Below are positions 1-5,047 of a stretch of DNA of 12,518 bases, piece by piece (positions within the stretch are counted from its first letter, which is position 1; each line of letters opens with the position of its first letter). The DNA comes from JAWLFY01 sp964462125. GTDB lineage: Bacteria; Planctomycetota; Planctomycetia; Pirellulales; Pirellulaceae. The notes beneath the pieces are model-generated. The model was not told where the DNA came from. It worked only from the letters and a program-made list of their open reading frames with translations, and ran no database searches. Location of the stretch: the NCBI GenBank assembly GCA_964462125.1, contig CAYWXT010000169.1, positions 1 to 12,518 of the forward strand. Reading direction: 5' to 3'. The translations under genes and the position numbers were made by a program.

Positions 1-606
1 GGTGATGACGCCCCAAGTAGCGACGCAGCAGCGGCCGGGGATCCTCCAAACATTCCATGACCATCGATTCCAGCAGCTGAAGCTCCCTGCCGCTGAGGTA
101 GATCCCTCGACGCGAACGAAGTTCCAGCATCGCGGTCACGACCTGCGTCAGCAGCGATTCGCCGTCGTGGCGTAGCCCCACCACGATGCCCGCGACGATC
201 TTGACCAACTTCAGCGCCTGCCAGCGGTCGAGCCACTGCGACGTCTTGGTCTTCAGCTCCTTGTCGCACGGCGGACAATCGTTGGGGTTGTCCCCGAGCG
301 ATGTTTCCTCCGCGCTCTCCTCACGATCCTGGTCGTACTCTTCCCCCAGCAGCCGTGTGGCCGACTGGCACGCCCGCGGTGCCAGGCCGGCTTGATCGAT
401 CAAACGCTGACTCTTTGGCAACCTCACCGCACGGCCTTGGGCGCGAAACAGCGCCGAGCAACGGATCCGGGCCAAACGCGGGGGGAGGATGTGCTGGTAA
501 TCGCAGTCGAGGCTCCACTGGACCAGCTGCTCTCGCCACAATTTCCCTTTCTGGCCTCTGCAACTCGGACAGTGACGGCCATTGCAACCGCGGATCCGGA
601 GCGACT
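1..606 (-). CDS. Partial unidentified open frame; N-terminal part resembles an IS91-type zinc-binding motif
   Basis: A minus-strand frame stays open from an in-frame TAG at 767-769 to the left edge, so the C-terminus is missing. Its first part encodes CNGRHCPSCRG (codons 560-586) followed by a basic/aromatic stretch and LDCDYQHILPPRLARI. That resembles the zinc-binding N-terminus of IS91-family transposases (CxxRHCPxC, then the D-Y/F-H segment before FTLP), but the FTLP core is missing. The remainder is acidic, then helical (SQWLDRWQALKLVKIVAGIV), with high third-position GC typical of real coding sequence; I do not recognise it. No ATG lies early in the frame. Candidate starts are TTG at 541 and GTG at 427; the GTG has AAGG seven bases upstream but would exclude the zinc motif. 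It may be a decayed transposase or an unrelated hypothetical gene starting at 427. The upstream limit I give is approximate. Confidence 0.4.
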
Positions 607-727
607 CATTGGTGCGGTCTGACTCGATACTGCTTCGAACAGATAATGAAACTGGCTCCCCTAGTATCTGCCGTATCGACAGTTCACGCCCGATTGTGGA
701 GGCTTGACAGAGTCGATGCCAGGGGCG

Positions 728-746
728 CGAAGTCGCTGAGACTTCG
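728..746 (-). terminator. Hairpin downstream of the anti-sigma-like gene, possible terminator
   Basis: A perfect 7-bp inverted repeat, CGAAGTC-gctga-GACTTCG, begins 20 bases beyond the stop codon of the minus-strand gene ending at 767. No T-run follows on the minus strand, so it is not a classical intrinsic terminator. A further copy of GACTTCG lies at about 759-765. It may stabilise the 3' end of the transcript or be a chance dyad. Confidence 0.25.
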
Positions 747-766
747 TCTATGTCCTGTGACTTCGG

Positions 767-1192
767 CTAGCTCGGGTGGGCCGCTGGGTCGTCGGGCTTC
801 CGCAGGTAAGCCGCGCTGGTCTGAAAGAACCGCGTTCGTCTTGTCGGCGGTTGTTCCGCGGCGTCCGCGGCGGCTCGCAAGTCATCCAGGTTCGCCTGGC
901 AGTACCGACAGCCGACCTCCTCGATGTGAAAACGGACGTAGTCAGTTGGTTCCGGTTCCAGGGTGCCGAGCAGGAACTGGCCGAGCTCAGTGCGGCTGGG
1001 ACAGGACAACCGGGCTCGCCGCCAGATGGCACCGATTGTATGCAGCCCCGCCTGTTCGCGGCCGCGGATCTCCACAAGTCGGCGGCGCAGCGTCGAATCT
1101 GACCGCAGACGGTGTTCCAGCTCTGCGGAGCGGGCCGGTGCGAGTGCCTCTTCGAGAAAGGCTGCCAATTCGTGATCGGTGAAGTCGCTCAT
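767..1192 (-). CDS. Small zinc-motif anti-sigma-like protein
   Basis: A 141-residue soluble protein without signal peptide or membrane segment. Residues 5-42 (HELAAFLEEALAPA, then HRLRSDSTLRRRLVEI) resemble the helical start of zf-HC2/anti-sigma-type domains. Residues 64-104 hold CPSRTELGQFLLGTLEP followed by FHIEEVGCRYCQANLDDL. His89, Cys95 and Cys98 form an H-x5-C-x2-C motif close to the H-x3-C-x2-C motif of zinc-binding anti-sigma factors. From memory, the GCxYCQANLxDL signature is common in small planctomycetal proteins encoded beside ECF sigma factors; no sigma factor gene is visible here. The chosen ATG at 1192 has GGAGGA six bases upstream, so the 12-residue upstream extension is unlikely. 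It lies 82 bp after fabF on the same strand and could be the last gene of that unit. Sigma-factor binding is inferred, not shown. Confidence 0.75.
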   Translation of the reverse strand: MSDFTDHELAAFLEEALAPARSAELEHRLRSDSTLRRRLVEIRGREQAGLHTIGAIWRRARLSCPSRTELGQFLLGTLEPEPTDYVRFHIEEVGCRYCQANLDDLRAAADAAEQPPTRRTRFFQTSAAYLRKPDDPAAHPS

Positions 1193-1198
1193 CTTGAT

Positions 1199-1204
1199 TC
1201 CTCC
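1199..1204 (-). promoter_or_regulatory. Ribosome binding site GGAGGA of the anti-sigma-like gene
   Basis: GGAGGA on the minus strand sits six bases before the ATG at 1190-1192. It is the clearest Shine-Dalgarno sequence in the window and fixes the start of this gene. Confidence 0.7.
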
Positions 1205-1274
1205 AACGCGCCGTGAGTCGCTTCCCAACCCGCATCGTAGCCGAAACAGGGGTGGAGTCCCGCGGCGGGCCGGT

Positions 1275-2558
1275 TCAGCCGTCGAATCGGCTCAGGCAGA
1301 GGGTCACGTTTTGGCCGCCGAAGCCGAAGCTGTTGTTCAGCGCGTATCGGATCTCGGCTTCGCGGGCTTGGTTGGGCACGTAGTCCAGGTCGCACTCCGG
1401 ATCCGGGTTTTCGTAGTTGATTGTCGGTGGCAGCACCGAGTCGCGGATGGCCAGAAGGCAGACGATCATTTCGGTCACCCCGGCTGCGGCGATGAGGTGT
1501 CCCATCATGCTCTTGGTACTGCTGACGGGGACCTTCGGCGCGTGCTCCCCGAAGACCTCGTAACAAGCTTTGGTTTCGACCTTGTCGTTGACTTTGGTGC
1601 TGGTGCCGTGGGCGTTGACGTACTGGATCTGGGACGGTTGCAGCCTGGCATCGGAGATCGCCATCCGCATCGCCGCGATCCCGCCGTGACCGTCCGGTGG
1701 GATATCGGTGATCCGGTAGGCGTCGGCGGTGGTGCCGTAGCCGGTCACCTCGCCGTAGATTGTCGCCCCTCGCCGCTTGGCCGCCTCGAGTTCCTCCAGG
1801 ACGACCATCGCGGAGCCTTCTCCGAGAACGAATCCGTTGCGTTTCAGGTCAAACGGGCGGCTGGCCTTGGCCGGCTCGTCGTTGCTTTCGCTCAGCGCCG
1901 TCAGCAGGTTGAACCCGGTGACGCCAAAGGGATGGATCATGCTGTGGGTGCCCCCGGCGAGCATCACGTCGGCCTCGCCGCGGCGGATGATCTCGGTCGC
2001 TTCCCCCACCGCTTGGCTGCTGGCGGCGCAGGCGGTCAGGCAGTTGAAGTTGGGTCCTTGGGCCCCGAGCAGGGTTGCCAGGTGGGCCGAGGGCATGTTC
2101 GGTTCCTGCTCGAGTTCCTTGGCCGGGTCGAGCATTTCCAATCCCGCGGCAACAAACTTGGCGACGTCATATTCTGCGTCGGCCAAGCCGGCCATCATCA
2201 TCCGGCTGAAGGTGTCGAAATCCTGATTTCCTTCGCCGCTTCCGAGATAGATCCCGAATCGGCACGGATCGGTGACCGCATCGAGCACGCCGCTGTCGGA
2301 TACCGCCTGCTTGGCGGCCCCGATTGCAAACTTTGTATGACGACCGGCGTGCTGCCAGTCTTCGGGCGCCTCGCCAGCGTCGGCAAGATCCCAGTGTTTG
2401 ACCTCGGCGCTGATCTTGGTCGGAAAACCGCTGGCATCGAACAGGGTCGTCGCGGCGACGCCGCTCCGCCCTTCCTGGAGCCCGGACCAGACCGTCGCAG
2501 CGTCGTGGCCCATGGGGTTGATCATGCCGATTCCGGTAACGACGACACGGCGACGCAT
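1275..2558 (-). CDS. fabF: Beta-ketoacyl-ACP synthase, FabF type (KAS II)
   Basis: A decarboxylating condensing enzyme that joins malonyl-ACP to an acyl chain in cytoplasmic fatty-acid synthesis. The 427-residue length and RRVVVTGIGMINPMG start fit FabF. The thiolase-fold active site is complete: nucleophile Cys177 in NCLTACAASS, His317 in VNAHGTSTKVND, Lys349 in SSTKSMMGH, His354, and the C-terminal gate NSFGFGGQN. Residues 120-160 hold an insertion (MAGLADAEYDVAKFVAAGLE), as in many FabF proteins. A GTG at 2573 overlaps the upstream stop as GTGA, but the ATG at 2558 is preferred: GAAGG lies eight bases before it and homology starts there. It follows two hotdog proteins and an ACP in one tight cassette, which suggests a dedicated chain-elongating role rather than, or besides, housekeeping fatty-acid synthesis. 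Family assignment is very secure; pathway assignment is inference. Confidence 0.96.
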   Translation of the reverse strand: MRRRVVVTGIGMINPMGHDAATVWSGLQEGRSGVAATTLFDASGFPTKISAEVKHWDLADAGEAPEDWQHAGRHTKFAIGAAKQAVSDSGVLDAVTDPCRFGIYLGSGEGNQDFDTFSRMMMAGLADAEYDVAKFVAAGLEMLDPAKELEQEPNMPSAHLATLLGAQGPNFNCLTACAASSQAVGEATEIIRRGEADVMLAGGTHSMIHPFGVTGFNLLTALSESNDEPAKASRPFDLKRNGFVLGEGSAMVVLEELEAAKRRGATIYGEVTGYGTTADAYRITDIPPDGHGGIAAMRMAISDARLQPSQIQYVNAHGTSTKVNDKVETKACYEVFGEHAPKVPVSSTKSMMGHLIAAAGVTEMIVCLLAIRDSVLPPTINYENPDPECDLDYVPNQAREAEIRYALNNSFGFGGQNVTLCLSRFDG

Positions 2559-2566
2559 GGAGGATG

Positions 2567-2571
2567 CCTTC
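2567..2571 (-). promoter_or_regulatory. Ribosome binding site of fabF
   Basis: GAAGG on the minus strand lies eight bases before the ATG at 2556-2558 and supports that start over the GTG at 2571-2573. It sits across the junction with the upstream stop codon, so termination and re-initiation are probably coupled. Confidence 0.5.
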
Positions 2572-3076
2572 ACAGGTTTTCAGATTCTGGGAGCGGGTTG
2601 CCTTCGGCGTCGACGGCAACGTGAAAAAATTTCATTTGGCGAAGCATGCCGCGAAGGTCCCCTGGTTCGAACAGGGGGCCATCGACCAGGTGCCCCTCGT
2701 CCAAGAACGCAAACATCAGTTCGACTTCGGCTTGTAACGCCCCGGCACAGTGGCTGGTGCAGCTGACCGTCGCCCCGTTGGGCTGAACCCCGTCCAAATG
2801 GGCACGGTATTCCAATTGGTCGCCCCCCAATGCCGGTTGGTGGTAGACCGCCTTGCTCACCTTGGCCAACACCACCCGTTTGCGAAACTCGAATTGCTCC
2901 GAGACCAGGATCCCTCCCAACTGGGCCAGACCCTCGATGATCAGGGTAGGGGGCAACATGGGATATCCGGGCACGTAGCGGTCGAGGACTTCCGCATCGA
3001 GCGCGACGTTTTTGATCCCTGCGGCGTGGCTGCCGCTGACGAATTCGGTGACCCGATCGACCCAAAACCAGCGCAT
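2570..3076 (-). CDS. FabZ-like hotdog-fold protein with altered active-site His
   Basis: A 168-residue hotdog-fold protein of the FabA/FabZ dehydratase superfamily. The central-helix signature is RYVPGYPMLPPTLIIEGLAQ (residues 33-52), aligned to HFPGFPVMPGVLIIEAMAQ of FabZ. The catalytic Glu (Glu48) is kept, but the position of the catalytic His is Tyr34, and the following conserved Gly is Pro43. Normal dehydration of 3-hydroxyacyl-ACP is therefore doubtful. It could be a non-catalytic partner of the intact FabZ-like protein in the same cassette, an acyl-binding protein, or an enzyme with different chemistry. Start is ATG at 3076, only five bases after the ACP stop; no strong ribosome binding site is seen, which suggests translational coupling. 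The C-terminal part beyond about residue 125 (VDGPLFEPGDLRGMLRQMKFF) is longer than usual for FabZ (about 150 residues). Confidence 0.88.
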   Translation of the reverse strand: MRWFWVDRVTEFVSGSHAAGIKNVALDAEVLDRYVPGYPMLPPTLIIEGLAQLGGILVSEQFEFRKRVVLAKVSKAVYHQPALGGDQLEYRAHLDGVQPNGATVSCTSHCAGALQAEVELMFAFLDEGHLVDGPLFEPGDLRGMLRQMKFFHVAVDAEGNPLPESENL

Positions 3077-3081
3077 CGCCG

Positions 3082-3471
3082 TCAGTCACCCACCTTGCTT
3101 CCGACGTAACTGCAGAGGTCACCGACGGTCAGCAGGTTGCCGAAATCTTGGACCCGAGGGTTCTGCTCAAACTCCTCCAGATCCGCCCAAGGCATGCGGC
3201 GTTTCAGTTCTGCCATCCCCTCGGCCGTGACCATCCCGTCCTGGACGTATTGGCTGTTGGTCAGAATGTCTTCCGGGGAAAGTTCTTCGCGGGGGATGGT
3301 GATGTCGAAGGCCTTCTCGAGTTTGAACACGATATCCAGAAAGTCGATCGACTCCGCTCCCAGGTCACCGACCAGGGTAGCCTCCCGCTCGACCTCGTCT
3401 TCATCGACGCCCAAGGCATCGACCAGGGCTTCTTGAACTTTTTCGTAAATCTCGGCTGAGGACAGACCCAT
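3082..3471 (-). CDS. Long acyl carrier protein, AcpXL-like
   Basis: An acidic 129-residue carrier protein. The phosphopantetheine site is Ser41 in GDLGAESIDFLDIVF, where the usual DSL is ESI. Housekeeping ACPs are about 80 residues; here roughly 45 residues (about 65-110) are inserted before the last helix, which is recognisable at the C-terminus as LLTVGDLCSYV. The SIDFLDIVF helix and the inserted VQDGMVTAEGMAELK recall rhizobial AcpXL (SLDFLDIVF and a VNEGKVSTEEY-type segment, from memory), the special ACP that carries very-long-chain hydroxy acids for lipid A. Start ATG at 3471 has GAAGGA six bases upstream. It lies 23 bp after the upstream FabZ gene and 5 bp before the second hotdog gene. 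ACP identity is secure. The AcpXL-like role is inference, and other specialised ACPs (polyunsaturated or aryl-polyene pathways) are alternatives. Confidence 0.93.
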   Translation of the reverse strand: MGLSSAEIYEKVQEALVDALGVDEDEVEREATLVGDLGAESIDFLDIVFKLEKAFDITIPREELSPEDILTNSQYVQDGMVTAEGMAELKRRMPWADLEEFEQNPRVQDFGNLLTVGDLCSYVGSKVGD

Positions 3472-3477
3472 GAGTAA

Positions 3478-3483
3478 TCCTTC
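3478..3483 (-). promoter_or_regulatory. Ribosome binding site of the ACP gene
   Basis: GAAGGA on the minus strand lies six bases before the ATG at 3469-3471. ACP therefore has its own good initiation signal, unlike the hotdog gene that follows it, which is consistent with a need for high carrier-protein levels. Confidence 0.5.
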
Positions 3484-3494
3484 GTTGGGGGTGT

Positions 3495-3986
3495 CTACTT
3501 GGAAGGGTTGATCGAAAGGAGTTGTTCGCCGAACAATTCCTGAAACTGTGCTTTCGTGCCCCGTCGGAGTTCATCGTCGGTTCCGAGTCGTTCAGGGTCG
3601 CCGCTGCAACGGCATTCGAACTGCAGACGGGCGGAGACGGTCACCCTTTCTCCCTTTTCCGCGAACGCTTTGACCGTCACGAGGGAGTCCTTCTGTTTGA
3701 GCACGGAGGCTGTGATCCGGAGCGTCTCGCCAGGGGCGAGGAATTCGCCAAACTTGACACCCCGAGCTTCTCTGAGCAAGACGAGCGGGGTGGCAAAATG
3801 GTCTCCGCTGCGAATCATCCACATCGCTGCCTGATGAAGGGCCTCGAGCATCATCACGCCGGGCATCACGGGGAACCGGGGGAAATGGTCCCGCAAGTAT
3901 TCCTCATCGGCGCGGAGCGTCCGTTCCGCGACAATTCGCTGTCCGGGTTCGAGTGAGAGGATTCGGTCGATTTGGCGATACTTCAT
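3495..3986 (-). CDS. fabZ: 3-hydroxyacyl-ACP dehydratase, FabZ-like
   Basis: A 163-residue hotdog protein predicted to remove water from 3-hydroxyacyl-ACP to give trans-2-enoyl-ACP in the cytoplasm. The active-site helix signature is intact: DHFPRFPVMPGVMMLEALHQ, with catalytic His34 and Glu48. The rest fits FabZ (VKFGEFLAPGETLRI is the usual second signature), with a C-terminal extension of about 30 residues. The ATG at 3986 (MKYRQIDRI) was chosen; an in-frame GTG at 4004 would add six residues, and no convincing Shine-Dalgarno separates them. It is the first gene of the cassette and has a candidate promoter about 110 bp upstream. The intact site contrasts with the second hotdog protein, and the two might form a heteromer. 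Some caution applies on substrate: it may act on a special ACP-bound chain rather than on common fatty acids. Confidence 0.93.
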   Translation of the reverse strand: MKYRQIDRILSLEPGQRIVAERTLRADEEYLRDHFPRFPVMPGVMMLEALHQAAMWMIRSGDHFATPLVLLREARGVKFGEFLAPGETLRITASVLKQKDSLVTVKAFAEKGERVTVSARLQFECRCSGDPERLGTDDELRRGTKAQFQELFGEQLLSINPSK

Positions 3987-4097
3987 TTCCAATCTCGACC
4001 GCACAGGATATCGGCGTCTTCGCCCACCGCGTCACGACGAAGGGTCGCGAGCCGGCAGGTCCGAAGCACGCGTTTCAGCGGTCGACCAAGCGGCCCT

Positions 4098-4126
4098 ACC
4101 ATAGTTTCCCCTCAAATTTGCCTCAA
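4098..4126 (-). promoter_or_regulatory. Candidate promoter of the fatty-acid cassette
   Basis: On the minus strand TTGAGG (4121-4126) is separated by 17 bases from TATGGT (4098-4103), each matching four of six positions of the sigma-70 consensus. It lies in the 177-bp gap between panD and the first FabZ-like gene, about 110 bases before that start. A second TTGAGG lies 11 bases downstream of the first, i.e. one helical turn, and might be an operator half-site. Confidence 0.35.
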
Positions 4127-4163
4127 CCGTAGTTCTTTCCCTTCTCGAAACCGGATGCCACGC

Positions 4164-4640
4164 CTATCCGCCCTGTGACGCAATCCGGGGTTGGGGCCTG
4201 GGGAGCGGGCGCTCGGGGCTAGGGCGCTCGGGGACGGGAATCCGGCCGCCGGGAAGCTGGGGGCCGGGGATCTCGGGGCCGGTATGGGTGATCTGGTTCT
4301 GATCATCGACAAAGATCAGCCGCGGACGATGCTGCTGCACCTGGTCGGCCGGAATGTAGGCAAACGTCGCCAAAATTACGCGGTCTCCGGGATAAACCAG
4401 GTGGGCCGCGGCCCCGTTGGCGCACAGATCCGCGGACTCTGGCAGCCCCGCGATTGCGTAGGTCTCCAGGCGGGTTCCGCGGCTAACGTTCCAGACCTGG
4501 ATCGCCTCATAGGGTGCGATGCCGGCCGCCTGCAGCAAATGCGGCGGGATGGTCAGACTCCCCTCATAATTGAGATCGGCGGCGGTCACCGTGGCCCGGT
4601 GGATCTTGGCGGCTAACAGCTTTCGAAACGCGGCGTTCAT
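4164..4640 (-). CDS. panD: Aspartate 1-decarboxylase PanD with Pro-rich tail
   Basis: Makes beta-alanine from L-aspartate for pantothenate, hence for coenzyme A and the phosphopantetheine arm of ACP. It is a pyruvoyl enzyme made as a proenzyme that cleaves itself at a Gly-Ser bond, here Gly27-Ser28 in YEGSLTI. Other expected residues are present: Lys12 and His14 (AAKIHRATVT), Tyr25, Trp50, Arg57, Tyr61 and Asn75 in CANGAAAH. The core ends at about residue 122; the last 36 residues are a Pro/Arg-rich tail (PERPSPERPLPRPQP) absent from the usual 126-residue enzyme. In the DNA of the tail a 12-base unit, GGGCGCTCGGGG, is repeated in frame at 4207 and 4222, so the tail may have grown by slippage. 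It lies 24 bp after the receiver gene. The link with the neighbouring ACP cassette is metabolically reasonable but not specific. Confidence 0.96.
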   Translation of the reverse strand: MNAAFRKLLAAKIHRATVTAADLNYEGSLTIPPHLLQAAGIAPYEAIQVWNVSRGTRLETYAIAGLPESADLCANGAAAHLVYPGDRVILATFAYIPADQVQQHRPRLIFVDDQNQITHTGPEIPGPQLPGGRIPVPERPSPERPLPRPQPRIASQGG

Positions 4641-4664
4641 GCTCCCATTCTCATCCGAGCGAGC

Positions 4665-5039
4665 TCAATCGCCCAGGTAGGGTGCCAATCGTTCGCGAGT
4701 CGATTCCTGCTGCAGGGCAAGTTTGCCGAACCCGGGGACCGCCCCCAACTCGACCGCGACCTGCTGCTGCTCCTCGTAGTTGGTCACCAGCATCACCGGG
4801 ACCGACCCGACGTCCGGGTCGTCCTTGATCTGCTTGACCACCTCCAAGCCGTCAGTGTAGTCGCGATCCAACTTGCGATTAACCGTGACCAGATCGACCG
4901 GCCGGGTGCGCAGCAACTTCAACGTGTCCTCGGCGCCGTGGCTTTGGACCACGGTGGCGCCGAAAAACGATTTGGCCATCCTGCGGATCGCGTTGAAATC
5001 GGGACCGCAGTTACCACAATCGAGCAGTGTTTTCGGCAT
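4665..5039 (-). CDS. CheY-like receiver domain protein lacking the phospho-acceptor Asp
   Basis: A stand-alone receiver-type protein of 124 residues with no output domain. The alternating strand/helix pattern fits CheY: TLLDCGNCG, PVDLVTVNRKLDRDYTDGL, VPVMLVTNYEE, then VPGFGKLAL. Numbered from the ATG, one acidic residue (Asp7), the Thr of strand 4 (Thr86) and the Lys of strand 5 (Lys106) remain. The phosphorylated Asp is replaced by Asn54 (DLVTVN instead of the DLVLLD type), and the second acidic residue of the first pair is missing. It therefore probably does not take phosphate in the usual way and may be a constitutive binding protein. A TTG at 5051 overlaps the stop of the propeller gene as TTGA; the ATG at 5039 gives the usual short N-terminus and is preferred. 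Tight coupling suggests co-expression with the propeller lipoprotein. Confidence 0.85.
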   Translation of the reverse strand: MPKTLLDCGNCGPDFNAIRRMAKSFFGATVVQSHGAEDTLKLLRTRPVDLVTVNRKLDRDYTDGLEVVKQIKDDPDVGSVPVMLVTNYEEQQQVAVELGAVPGFGKLALQQESTRERLAPYLGD

Positions 5040-5047
5040 CTCGGGGG

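Noticed and set aside
301..1182. A 293-residue plus-strand open frame through the left-end gap
   Set aside because: It runs across the anti-sigma-like gene and the partial frame in antisense; Arg/Ser/Gly-rich low-complexity translation without signal or motif.
1179..2624. A 481-residue plus-strand open frame
   Set aside because: It is fully antisense to fabF and the start of the anti-sigma-like gene, with a composition rich in Gly, Val, His and Asp as expected of a high-GC shadow, and no recognisable motif.
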